DNA from: CAILZL01 sp963791615
GTDB taxonomy: Bacteria; Pseudomonadota; Gammaproteobacteria; Steroidobacterales; Steroidobacteraceae
Length of the DNA stretch: 64,000 bases
Direction: 5' to 3'
NCBI GenBank assembly: GCA_963791615.1
Contig: CAWBTE010000006.1
Span: 372,001 to 436,000 of the forward strand
This document shows, piece after piece, positions 1 to 8,919 of the stretch (position 1 is the first letter of the stretch; each line of letters begins with the position of its first letter). A program made the position numbers and the translations under genes. Under the pieces are notes generated by a model, which saw nothing but the letters and a program-made list of their open reading frames with translations, was not told the DNA's origin and did no database searches.

Positions 1-127
1 CACGCAACCAGTCGACGAATTCTCCCCTCTCTCGGGCAGACGGCTTGTCCGACTGCAACGCCACCAGCCACTCCGCAGCCTGTTCCGCCGCCAGACGCCG
101 CCGTTGGTCGGAGCGATGCATGCTCAT
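1..127 (-). CDS. FecR-family anti-sigma/transmembrane sensor, N-terminal fragment
   Basis: Reverse-strand reading from ATG at 127 gives MSMHRSDQRRR followed by an AAEWLVALQ stretch and a downstream FVDWLR. This matches the N-terminal cytoplasmic helix region (DUF4880 type) of FecR-like anti-sigma factors. The rest lies beyond the window edge. The ATG overlaps the TGA of the ECF sigma gene (ATGA), the usual translational coupling of fecI-fecR pairs. By family knowledge the protein would span the inner membrane and pass a signal from a TonB-dependent receptor to the sigma factor. Identification rests on about 42 residues plus context. Confidence 0.72.
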   Translation of the reverse strand, partial: MSMHRSDQRRRLAAEQAAEWLVALQSDKPSARERGEFVDWLR

Positions 128-687
128 GGCGACCTGCCTGGCGAGGAACGCACCACGCGCAGAGGCTGAGACGGCTGATCGGCGGCCAGCGATTCACGCA
201 AGTCCGCATAGGCACGGATCAAATCCCGCTTGACGATCCGGCGCGTCGTCACCAGACGTTTGGCAATCACTTCGTGTGTCAGTCCTTCACCGTAATGCAG
301 CCGCAGGATTTCGCGTGCACGCGGCGGCAGGGATTCAATAGCGCATTCAAGATCGTGCTCCTGCGCCTCGCGCTCGAAGTCTGTCTCCGGATCGCCCTCA
401 TCAGCCAGGTCCGCCAACCATTCCTCTGAATGTGGTTGACGTCGACTGGCGCGCGTTGACCATTCAACCGACACATTCGACGCTATTTTGAACAAATAGG
501 CTTGCGGGTTGGCTACCAGCTCCGAGCGGTCGTATCTCAGCATGCGCAGGAAAACCTCCTGGGCAATGTCATCGAGATCAGCCGAACAATGGCTGCGCCG
601 CACTGACAGGAATCGACGCAATGGCATACGCCACTGGCGAAACCAGTCGGTCAGTCGGTCTTTCGAACTGTGTGTCATGTCAGACAA
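124..687 (-). CDS. ECF RNA polymerase sigma factor, FecI-like
   Basis: The 187-residue protein has the two regions of a group 4 sigma factor. Region 2 lies at about residues 22-85, with DDIAQEVFLRML for core binding and -10 melting. Region 4 lies at about 120-163, with LPPRAREILRLHY and a helix-turn-helix that would read the -35 element. There is no region 3 and no extra C-terminal domain. The gene overlaps a FecR-like gene by four bases, so it probably forms a FecI/FecR surface-signalling pair controlling uptake genes. The expected cognate receptor would lie beyond the left edge. No strong ribosome site precedes the ATG; the ATG three codons later is an alternative start. Confidence 0.9.
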   Translation of the reverse strand: MSDMTHSSKDRLTDWFRQWRMPLRRFLSVRRSHCSADLDDIAQEVFLRMLRYDRSELVANPQAYLFKIASNVSVEWSTRASRRQPHSEEWLADLADEGDPETDFEREAQEHDLECAIESLPPRAREILRLHYGEGLTHEVIAKRLVTTRRIVKRDLIRAYADLRESLAADQPSQPLRVVRSSPGRSP

Positions 688-818
688 ATGTAATGGAACA
701 CAATGCAGGTAGAACGTAAGACCGGGTGAACCTTGGCCTTGGACCCCGGCATGTTGCGGGCTGTAAACCGAAGATTACCTGAGGTCTGTTAACAATCATC
801 GCCGGATTCCTGCACAAC

Positions 819-1958
819 TCAATTGCCGAGCGGAATGAAGGCAACACTGGCGGGTGACGGCATCGTCACGCTGGATTTCAGACTGAGCATGCCGGTGGCT
901 GGATCAACCGCAAACACCGCAATCGAGTTCGACGCGTTGTTGGTCACCAGCAGCCAGCGTCCACCGGGATGCAAACTCATGGCGCGCGGGTTCTGGCCAT
1001 TCGATGAGATGCGCTGCACTTCGCGCAGGGTGCCATTGCGTTGATTGACCGCGTGTACGACAACGGTGTTCTCTACACGATTTGAAGTGTACACGTAACG
1101 CCCATCCGGACTGACATCAATGTGGGCTCCATTGTTCGTGCCGGTGGGCCCGGTGAACTCCGGTGAGTTCGTCGAAAGGCTCTGCACATGGTGCAGACGG
1201 CCACGTCTGGCGTCCCAGCGATAGGAGACGACTTCGGCGGTCAGCTCGGTAATCATGAACAGGAAACGCCCGTCGGGACTGAATTTCACGCGCCTCGGTC
1301 CGGAGCCGGGGGTGGCCCGAACGAACGGCGTCGGTGCGGGCGTCAGCTGCCGGGTTGCCGCATCGAAGCGATAGATGAAAATTCCGTCCGCCCCCATGTC
1401 GGTCACCAGTGCATAGCGCCCGGTCGGATCGACTGCGACGCCATAGGCATGCGGCACGGCCTGTCGCGGCAGGGTGGGTCCGCTGCCGTAATGACTCTGC
1501 ACTGCCCAGGGCATGCCGAGCCGGCCATCGGGAAAGGTGGGAAACCAGGTCACCTGACCGGAACCAAAGTTGGCCGCGAATACGGTTCTGGAAGCGGGAT
1601 CAACCGTCAGGTGCGTGGCGCCACCACCCACTGATCCGACGCTGTTCATGAGGCGCAGTTGGCCGGTCGCTTTGTTGATCTCAAGACTGGATACGCTGGC
1701 TTCACTGAGTCCATCGTTGCCAACTTCACTCACCGCGTACAGTACCGGCAGTTCCGGATGCGCCACTACCCAGGTAGGCAGTTCGAGCGACGCTACCTGA
1801 CCCATGGACGTCAGCTGCCCGCTCTGTACATCGAACCGCGCGGCGAAGATGCCTCTGCCCGGTTCAGTACTGCGCGTACCGAAGTAAACCAGATCCTCAG
1901 CCTGCGCCGCACAGGCAGCGACCAGCAACATCGACAACAACAGGCGTTGCAGCATCAT
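819..1958 (-). CDS. Secreted lactonase-family seven-bladed beta-propeller protein
   Basis: This is a lactonase of the 6-phosphogluconolactonase type (PF10282 family): a Sec signal peptide ending near AAQAED, then repeated units such as VDPTGRYALVTD, SPDGRFLFMITE and SPDGRYVYTSNR typical of propeller blades. The longer frame runs up to an ATG at 1997. I prefer the ATG at 1958 (or 1955) because it begins the hydrophobic signal directly and follows a GGGGGA tract, although the spacing is short. A periplasmic location makes a role in 6-phosphogluconate metabolism unlikely; hydrolysis of another lactone, or a binding role, is more plausible. A broken relative lies near 61.6 kb. Confidence 0.82.
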   Translation of the reverse strand: MMLQRLLLSMLLVAACAAQAEDLVYFGTRSTEPGRGIFAARFDVQSGQLTSMGQVASLELPTWVVAHPELPVLYAVSEVGNDGLSEASVSSLEINKATGQLRLMNSVGSVGGGATHLTVDPASRTVFAANFGSGQVTWFPTFPDGRLGMPWAVQSHYGSGPTLPRQAVPHAYGVAVDPTGRYALVTDMGADGIFIYRFDAATRQLTPAPTPFVRATPGSGPRRVKFSPDGRFLFMITELTAEVVSYRWDARRGRLHHVQSLSTNSPEFTGPTGTNNGAHIDVSPDGRYVYTSNRVENTVVVHAVNQRNGTLREVQRISSNGQNPRAMSLHPGGRWLLVTNNASNSIAVFAVDPATGMLSLKSSVTMPSPASVAFIPLGN

Positions 1959-2024
1959 TCCCCCAATTGATAAATCTTTCTGGAGCGCAGAGCGCATGCT
2001 ACTGCAAAGTACCGGACGTGTTGT

Positions 2025-3697
2025 TCACCACGCCTCCTGAGTAGCAAAGAAACGCTTCCAGAAATCCAGTCGGGCCGGCTCGGCAACTGGCATTGGTCCC
2101 CAGCTGCCGCCGAGCTGCATCGTGACCGGTGACTTCGGATCATAGGCCGGCCACTGCGGCAGCCCGACGCCATTGGGATTACCCGTTGCGATGTAGTTGG
2201 CCCAGTAGGACGACATCATGTCCGCAGCTTTACGGTCTGCATCGGTCCATGGCCTGTTGGCGGGATGCAGGTTGTTGAACACGAAGTTGATTTCCGCACT
2301 GTGAAAAGCGCCTCTGGTGTCGCGATCCGGCCCTGATCGATGCGTCCAGTAATAGGTGTACAGCGGTGTCGGGCATGCCGGGTCCACTCCTGCCCCCACA
2401 GATAAGTCGAGACGCGAGTGTTGTCGCGGGAAGCAGCATTGCTGGCGTGTGCAGCTTCGTCATCATTGGTCGCGGGATACAGCTTGAAGAACTCATCGGC
2501 CATCGAACCAAACTTGGTACGGGAATTGTTAAGGTAGTCCTTCAGCGTGACATTGATGGGCGGCGCACCCGGCCGGGTTACGTTGCCGGCAGCTCTGATG
2601 GCGGCAAACGCCGCTTCCGGCACTGCGCCTGTTTCATCCAGATTGCTGCCCGCCAGATACACCACATCGTTCTGCATACCTCTGGCGAAGGTCTCGGTGT
2701 AGTTGGCCGGGACCACCCAGCCATCAACAACCGGCCGGAACAAAGGTGGCTTGGCAGTGCTGCCGGTGTACACCGCATCATCGGGCACATCACTGCCTTC
2801 CAGCAGCGTCTGCCACGGCAATGCGCGCAGTTCCTGCAGGGATTTCGCGCCACGTTCCAGCGCAAACTTCACCCCCGCCTGTTCGGCAGTTTTCAGTTGA
2901 CGGTGCGAAACCGACAGATAACGCAATTCCAGATCGCGTGGATGACGGGCATGACTCTCGGCAATGGCGCGATGGAACAAACCTTTGGTCAGGGGCGACA
3001 TGGCCAGGAAGCCCACCGAACCCGCGCCTGCGGACTGGCCACCAATGGTCACGCGACTGGGATCACCGCCGAACACTGCAATGTTTTTCTGCACCCACTG
3101 AAGTGCTGCGATGTCATCAAGCAGTCCGTAATTGCCAGAGGCGTTGTGACCGGACTCCTTGCTGAGTTCCGGCGTGGCCAGAAAACCCAACGCACCCAGA
3201 CGATAGTTGAAGGTAACAACAACCAGTCCCTTGCGCGCCAGATTTTCGCCGTCGAATTGCGGACTGGAGCCGGAACCGCCGGAAAAACCACCACCGTAAA
3301 TCCAGACGAACACCGGTCGCCGTTCGGAACCGGAAGACGCGCCCGTCCACACATTCAGGTGCAGACAGTCCTCGCCCATTGCATTATTTGCGCCCTGCGG
3401 TTGCGACTGAGGACACAGGTTGCCGAACTGATCAGCCTTGCGCACACCCTGCCAGGGGATCACCGGCTGCGGCGCTTTCCAGCGCAGCTCGCCCACCGGC
3501 GGCGCGGCAAATGGAACGCCTTTGAAAACCGTGATGGATGCGTCACGCCCCGGCACGCCGGATAACAGACCAGATCCGGTACGCACCGGTTCATTGAGGG
3601 CGGCCATGCTTTGCCCCGCGCCAAACGCCGCAACGATGACGAATAGCGTGCGCAGCATCGACCCGCGCAGGCGCATTAATTTGCTGACAGACGACAT
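2025..3697 (-). pseudogene. Exported type-B carboxylesterase, single frameshift near 2371
   Basis: This is a carboxylesterase type B of the alpha/beta-hydrolase fold: signal peptide, the oxyanion-hole stretch WIYGGGFSGG, the EDCLHLNVW motif, and nucleophile elbow GGQSAGAGS about 210 residues in. The N-terminal frame reads to about 2390. The family C-terminus continues in another frame (TPLYTYYWTH through HSAEINFVF, which supplies the catalytic His region). Removing one G from the GGG at 2371-2373 joins the two. The start is supported by GGAGAAGGG eight bases upstream. The enzyme probably hydrolyses esters in the periplasm, possibly aromatic ones given the neighbours. A sequencing error is a realistic alternative to decay. 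Confidence 0.82.
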
Positions 3698-3991
3698 GTG
3701 CCCTTCTCCATCAAGTTTGCTCCATCCAGTGTCGCACCTTGTGCCACGAAAGACGCGGTGGGTCTGAATTGGTTTTGTGTGCGAACTTATTAGATTCAGT
3801 GCAGGCGTGACTACTCCGGTTCATGAGCACGGAAGTTCGCGCTCCACAGTTGCCCGAGTCGGTTGGCGCAGGCCCACGTTCATCACTTTCAACGACGGAC
3901 ATGACCGCTGGGGTCCGGACTGCGCTTCATCCCCTGAAGAATGCGCACCCAACCTCAACCATGTGTTCGAGGTTGGGAACGCAGATCAACC

Positions 3992-5881
3992 TCACCGCGG
4001 GGGAACGTACTGAGGTGTCGAGTCTTCCCAGATGTTGTCGGTGATCTGCCGCTTGTTGCTGCCATCGGCATTCATGATGAACAGCTGTCCGTACGGCTGG
4101 AACGTATTGTCATACAGCACAGCTTCATCACGATAACCGGCCATGGCGCTGTTCCAGAGGATCTGCTTGCCACCGTTAGTCCACACGGAATGGCCGTCGC
4201 TGGACGCGTGGGTGGTGAGGCGCTTGAAGCCTGTGCCATCGGGACGGATGGTGCAGATATCGAAATTGCCCCAGACGGTACCATTGGGTATCCGCCGCAA
4301 GAACATGATGCGACCGCCATCCGGTGACCACACCGGCATGTTGTCGTACTCGGTGGTGAGCATGCGGGTCTTGCGGCTGGCAATGTTCAGAATCTGCAAG
4401 CCAAAGACGGGCTTGCCTTGCGCATCCTTGCCCCATACTCGATACACAACTTCCTTGCCGTCAGCAGAGTAGCTGGGGAAACCGCAGTTGATGGTGCCGT
4501 CAGTCAGGGTTTCCAGCCCGGTACCATCACGCCGCACGCGCATGATGACCGAGTTGCCATTGTCGCGTTCAGTGAACCACTTGCCGACGCCGAACACCAC
4601 CCATTGGTCGTCCGGCGACCAGACCGGATGAAATGCGCCGGACAATCCGCGCCGGACAAGGCCCTGATCCAGATCGCTGGTGGCCACTTCAAAAATGCGC
4701 TTACGCTGCGAACCATCCGGTTTCATGATGGCCACGGATGAGTTGTCGCCTTTCTCTGTAATGGCGAGCCAGCCGTCCTTGGAGAAAGCGGGCCACACGT
4801 CGGTATATCGGTATTCAAACGCCGGATCCCAGCTATACAGTTCCTGGTTCTGTTTCCAGCCGCGCCAGGTGAACTTTTCGTAGATCACCTGCTTGCCGTC
4901 AGGCGACCAGGCGGGCGTGCGCAGTTGGGCAATCTTGACCACCGGCTTGCCGGCCGTGGAGTACAGACCGTCATCAGGGCCGCCCTTACGGCGATACACG
5001 ACTTCATCCTGAGATACATATTGCGGGGCAACCTTCATACCGGGGCCCGTGGTGTGCTCGGTGCGCGCACCGGTCGCCACGTCCACCGAGACGATCTGCG
5101 AGGTCGTCTGCAGCAGCAGATCCGGACGCAACGCCCAGTAGGTGTATTCCGCGAGGGTTTCGTAGAACACGATACGCTTGCCATCGGGCGACCACTTCGG
5201 CGATCCCAGGCAGTAATCGGATCGCGAGGCAACCTTGTGGAAATCCGTGCCATCCGCGCGGATGACATAGATGCTCAATTCCTGTGTGTGCTCCCAGCCG
5301 GCGCCGCCATGGTGGCCTTTCCAGTCGGTGTTGCGGTCGGAAGAAAACGCCAGCCACTGGCCATCAGGTGACCAGGATGGACGGAAGAAGCCGCTGGGCA
5401 AGCCCGGTGCACCCTTGATACCTTCCTGACCGGTCAGGTTGCTAAGTTGCTTGGTCTTGAGATCAAGCACCCAGATGTTGGCGAGGAAGCCATCGCGCGT
5501 GCTGACGAACGCGACCTTCGAGCCATCGGGAGACAGCGACGCCGCATCATCCACTGCACCGGAGTCCGTCAGGCGCTCCACCTGTGTGCCATCGACGCGC
5601 GCACGATAGAGGTTGGAGTTACCAAGACCGTCGCGCTCCGACGTGAATACAACCCACTGGCCATCGGCGGAAAACGAAGCATTGTAGTCAAGCGTGCCAC
5701 TGTCGATCAGTTTGCGCTCGCCGGTCCCATCAGCATTGGCAATGTACAGCACGGACGCGGAAGGCCCGATGCGGTTCAGCAGCAAGGTGCCTTTCTTCCG
5801 GCTCTGTGCCAACGCTTCCGGCATGTATTGAGCGGCAACAATTGCCGCAGGCAATCCAATCAGAAATTTTCTCCGGTTCAT
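3992..5881 (-). CDS. Exported TolB-like PD40 beta-propeller protein
   Basis: The 629-residue protein starts with MNRRKFLIG and a hydrophobic stretch ending near ALAQS, a Tat-like leader. It is followed by at least eight PD40/WD40-like repeats, recognisable as SPDGKRIVF, SPDGQWLAFSS, SADGKEVVY and SPDGGRIMFL units. Proteins with tandem PD40 repeats fold as beta-propellers, like TolB and the N-terminal half of DPP IV-type peptidases. No peptidase domain follows, so this is a propeller only. It probably binds a partner or ligand in the periplasm; the substrate is unknown. It stands alone between a frameshifted esterase and a repeat-rich gap. Confidence 0.75.
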   Translation of the reverse strand: MNRRKFLIGLPAAIVAAQYMPEALAQSRKKGTLLLNRIGPSASVLYIANADGTGERKLIDSGTLDYNASFSADGQWVVFTSERDGLGNSNLYRARVDGTQVERLTDSGAVDDAASLSPDGSKVAFVSTRDGFLANIWVLDLKTKQLSNLTGQEGIKGAPGLPSGFFRPSWSPDGQWLAFSSDRNTDWKGHHGGAGWEHTQELSIYVIRADGTDFHKVASRSDYCLGSPKWSPDGKRIVFYETLAEYTYWALRPDLLLQTTSQIVSVDVATGARTEHTTGPGMKVAPQYVSQDEVVYRRKGGPDDGLYSTAGKPVVKIAQLRTPAWSPDGKQVIYEKFTWRGWKQNQELYSWDPAFEYRYTDVWPAFSKDGWLAITEKGDNSSVAIMKPDGSQRKRIFEVATSDLDQGLVRRGLSGAFHPVWSPDDQWVVFGVGKWFTERDNGNSVIMRVRRDGTGLETLTDGTINCGFPSYSADGKEVVYRVWGKDAQGKPVFGLQILNIASRKTRMLTTEYDNMPVWSPDGGRIMFLRRIPNGTVWGNFDICTIRPDGTGFKRLTTHASSDGHSVWTNGGKQILWNSAMAGYRDEAVLYDNTFQPYGQLFIMNADGSNKRQITDNIWEDSTPQYVPPR

Positions 5882-5943
5882 TACTGCCTTTCCATTAATA
5901 GGTTATTCGAAAAAATTCAGGAGGCCACAGCAGAGCAACCACC

Positions 5944-5961
5944 TTAGGGCCTGTTAACACT
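5944..5961. repeat. 18-bp repeat, copy 1 (TTAGGGCCTGTTAACACT)
   Basis: This 18-mer recurs at 61522-61539 with a single mismatch. Both copies lie just outside an intact gene end. The sequence resembles a transposon terminus preceded by a TTA target, but no matching inverted end or transposase was seen nearby, so its origin is inferred only. Confidence 0.5.
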
Positions 5962-6058
5962 GATACATACTGCAATCTGCGCGCTGCTAAGTAGAATAAG
6001 TATATCTACTACACGTCGACCGTTCGTATAACCGGTTCGTATAACCGCAGTCCGGGGC

Positions 6059-6206
6059 TAAGAACCTGTTCAAAGTCTCGATCAAGGGATGCAGTGCAAG
6101 GCGGAACTGCCCAAAAAAACGCAGCGTACACGTAAGTACGTGAGTATTTTTTGGGCAGTTCCAACGCAGCAATGCGCCCTTCAGCGAGACTTTGAACAGG
6201 TTCTAA
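6059..6206. mobile_element. MITE-like palindromic element with TAA target duplication
   Basis: The sequence from 6062 to 6203 is a long imperfect inverted repeat. The outer arms begin GAACCTGTTCAAAGTCTCG and are identical over the first 19 bases. Similarity continues inward through GGAACTGCCCAAAAAA to a short centre at about 6121-6145. A TAA triplet flanks both sides (6059-6061 and 6204-6206), as expected for a 3-bp target duplication. There is no open reading frame of note inside. A short non-coding element with terminal inverted repeats and a TNA-type duplication fits a MITE moved in trans, possibly by an IS5-group transposase. That family assignment is inference. Confidence 0.75.
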
Positions 6207-6379
6207 CTTCCATCCGGATCAACATTGAACATACTTGCACAGTACCCTTCCCCAGCATGAATAAGATCACCGCTGACGGCTATTAGTTCAGACTGGAGAC
6301 AAGGCGAGACGTCAAACCAATCGTTTGCAGACATCGGGATCGGACGTGGAGACTGCGTATTCATTATCGGGCTTAGACC

Positions 6380-7417
6380 CTAGGCTCCACCCTGAGCTGC
6401 TTTGCCGTTCAGGAGTTTGAGCGCATCCGCGGCCAACGACATATCAGCCACACGCTCGAAGGGCAGAATTTCTTTCTGCACCTTGAAGCTGACATTCAGC
6501 GCCTGCATGTAGCGCAGCCGTTCGGGACTCAAGGTCAGATCCACCGCAAAAGGTTTGTAAGTTTGAATATAACTCCACAGCGCCAGGTGATCGCTCTCGG
6601 CAACGCTGGGAAAAACCGCGCGGCGAGCGCGCAAGAACGCGGGCTTTGACTGTGGATTCTGCACAAATCGATAGAGCCTGGCGTAAGCGGCGAGCGCGCG
6701 GACCAGCGTGCCACGTTCGGTTCTGATCTTGCGCTCCGAAGCCCATGCGCCCTGGTAGGTATAGTCCTTGAGCTCCACCGACATATTGCCGTGCTCGATC
6801 AGATGCACGCGATGTTCGGCGGCGTTTTCGATCAGCGCTACATCAACTGCGCCGCCATCCACGGTGCCTGCCGCCACCGCACGAAAAATATCAGCACTTG
6901 AGCCAATGTTGACGAAGCGGATTCTGGCGATGTCTACCCGGTATTTTTGCAGCAAACTGACCGTGAGCTGATGGATCAGTGCGCCGATGGAGCCGGTGCC
7001 GATGGTTTTGCCTTCGAGATCCTTCAAGGTCTTGACGTTGGGCTTGGCGCTGAACAGCGCCAGCGCAGGCAGCAAGGCGCCGCCCGCCAGAATTTTTATC
7101 GCGGCGCCACGCTCGATGGCCGGAAACACCTGGCCAAATCCGGATGCCATGGATACATCAACCGAACCGCTGACGATGCCACCCAGAATCCGGGTACCGT
7201 CAGCCACCGTAATGAATTCAGGCTCAAGCCCGAACGATTCGAGGAACTTCTGCTGCCGCATGATCTCCTCCATGGTCATGTTCAATCCGCCACCGGCATT
7301 GGCGATTTTGATCTTGACTGGTCCCGCCGCCAGCGCCGATGCCCTGAACGGCAAACCCGCCATGGCGACGCCGGAAGCCTTGAGCAGCAATTCACGCCGT
7401 GAAAGTACCCGATACAT
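6380..7417 (-). CDS. Tat-exported NMT1/SsuA-type ABC substrate-binding protein
   Basis: From ATG 7417 the protein begins MYRVLSRRELLLKASG, a twin-arginine signal, then reads as a type-2 periplasmic binding protein of the NMT1/SsuA/TauA kind (FLESFGLEPEFI, GGIVSGSVDVSMASGFG, LEGKTIGTGSIGA, AVAAGTVDGGAVD). The longer frame to 7492 would put 25 residues before the leader. GAGG five bases before the internal ATG favours the shorter start. The ligand is probably a small organic anion. There is no permease or ATPase next to it. The permease/ATPase pair at 14.4-16.0 kb has no signal-bearing binding protein, so it may be the partner. Confidence 0.83.
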   Translation of the reverse strand: MYRVLSRRELLLKASGVAMAGLPFRASALAAGPVKIKIANAGGGLNMTMEEIMRQQKFLESFGLEPEFITVADGTRILGGIVSGSVDVSMASGFGQVFPAIERGAAIKILAGGALLPALALFSAKPNVKTLKDLEGKTIGTGSIGALIHQLTVSLLQKYRVDIARIRFVNIGSSADIFRAVAAGTVDGGAVDVALIENAAEHRVHLIEHGNMSVELKDYTYQGAWASERKIRTERGTLVRALAAYARLYRFVQNPQSKPAFLRARRAVFPSVAESDHLALWSYIQTYKPFAVDLTLSPERLRYMQALNVSFKVQKEILPFERVADMSLAADALKLLNGKAAQGGA

Positions 7418-7819
7418 GATGCCTCGTCGTTTTCGACTCACAATGTCGACAATCATGCCATGGCCCGGATGACGCCGTCGCCGGAAGCTCACCGTGCTGC
7501 AATCGAGGGTGGGTGCAGCGATTCAAGCACCATCCACAGCAAAAGCAGGCGCAGCTAAGCTAAATCTAATGATGCCCAACATGCTTTTGATAGACCGCCG
7601 CCCGCCAGTATGCAAGGATCATGAAACTGAATCCGGAGTGCGCTTTTTACTCTCAAAAGAGCGAGAGCGCGCTCACTGACTGAATGGATGTCGGCTGAAG
7701 CACACCAGCCTGATCCAACCGGCAGCACTCCCGTTAGCGGGCGCTTGTTTCGGCCTATCACCAACAACCGCAGCGACCGGTGAGTTTGAAACAGATTTAA
7801 CGAATCCCAGGAGATTTTT
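7418..7819. other. Divergent intergenic region
   Basis: This gap separates the minus-strand binding protein from the plus-strand dioxygenase and should hold both promoters. A 10-bp palindrome GAGCGCGCTC lies at 7665-7674. An AGGAGA ribosome site immediately precedes 7820. No convincing gene was found in it. Confidence 0.5.
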
Positions 7820-8800
7820 ATGGCCCGGATAGTACTTGGTATGGCGGTGCCGCACAGCGGCATGCTTGGCAGAACCCCTGAGGATCTGTTACTGGACGGT
7901 GAACGGGATCGCAAGAAGACCGATTTGTGGTTCCGCAACAAGATGTGGACGTTCGCCGAACTGGCCGCCCACCGTGGTCATGAGAATTTCGCACAGCACT
8001 ATACCCACGAAGAACGCACGTCCCGCCTGGGTCGCTGCAAAGCAGCGCTCGATGAGCTGCGTCGCGTCTACAAGGAACACAAGCCAGATGTGGCCATTAT
8101 TCTCGGCAAGGATCAGAAAGAAATCTTCATCGACGTATCACCGTCAATGGCGATTTTCATGGGCGACACCATCGAGAATGGTCCACCGCAACGTCCAGTC
8201 TACGCACCCGACCATCCGGTGACCTATCCCGCACATCCTGAACTGGCGCTGCATCTCATCAATGCGTTCCAGGCAGAAGGTTTCGATATGACCGAAGTGC
8301 TCAAATGGCCGGTTAATACCTGGATGAAGCCAGGCCCGAGCTACGCGGTTCCGCACGCGTATGGCTTTATCTATCACCAGATCATGGAGGACAACGTGCC
8401 TCCGAACGTGCCAATCATCATGAACTGTTTCTATCCACCGAATCAGCCGTCGATGAAACGGAGTATTGATTTCGGTAAAACCCTGCTGAAAGCGATTCAG
8501 TCATGGGATGCCGACAAGACTGTCGCGATCATCGCTTCGGGCGGCCTGACGCATTTTGTTTGTGACGAAGAGCTTGATGCGACCTTCCTCAGCCTCTTCA
8601 AGGCCTGGGACTTTGATGGTCTTGAGAAAATCGACAATCGCTCGTACCAGTCCGGCACTTCCGAAGTGAAGCTGTATGTGCCGGTCATGGTTGCGGCGTC
8701 ACAAAACGGGCTCAAGATGAACCTGGTGGACTATGTGCCGGTGTATCGCACCGAAGCCGGTACCGGAGAAGGCTTTGCCTTCATGTATTGGTCAGCGTGA
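7820..8800 (+). CDS. Class III extradiol ring-cleavage dioxygenase, LigB-like catalytic subunit
   Basis: The 326-residue protein belongs to the LigB superfamily, which uses non-haem Fe(II) to open catechol-type rings such as protocatechuate or gallate at the 4,5 bond. Visible family features are an N-terminal PHSGM with the first iron-ligand His, GKDQKEIF in the central sheet, GGLTHFVCDEELD with the putative acid/base His, and TSEVKLYVPVM carrying the likely iron-ligand Glu. LigB is about 300 residues and normally pairs with a small LigA subunit. No LigA-like gene is adjacent. An AGGAGA site seven bases upstream fixes the start. Context with LigJ-like and LigM-like genes supports an aromatic-acid role; the exact substrate is unresolved. 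Confidence 0.85.
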   Translation: MARIVLGMAVPHSGMLGRTPEDLLLDGERDRKKTDLWFRNKMWTFAELAAHRGHENFAQHYTHEERTSRLGRCKAALDELRRVYKEHKPDVAIILGKDQKEIFIDVSPSMAIFMGDTIENGPPQRPVYAPDHPVTYPAHPELALHLINAFQAEGFDMTEVLKWPVNTWMKPGPSYAVPHAYGFIYHQIMEDNVPPNVPIIMNCFYPPNQPSMKRSIDFGKTLLKAIQSWDADKTVAIIASGGLTHFVCDEELDATFLSLFKAWDFDGLEKIDNRSYQSGTSEVKLYVPVMVAASQNGLKMNLVDYVPVYRTEAGTGEGFAFMYWSA

Positions 8801-8919
8801 CGAGTGATGCCACAGAATGAAAGATGATGTTCCTCAATGTGGCCTGACCTGATTTTTCACCCCATTCTCGTAAGCCAGCCGAGTCGCGCGTTGGTGGTCA
8901 AGAAGCAGAGTAACTGACA

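Noticed and set aside
2366..3565. Plus-strand open frame of 399 codons
   Set aside because: It lies antisense to the carboxylesterase, whose GQSAG and other motifs are clear; the antisense protein has no recognisable domain.
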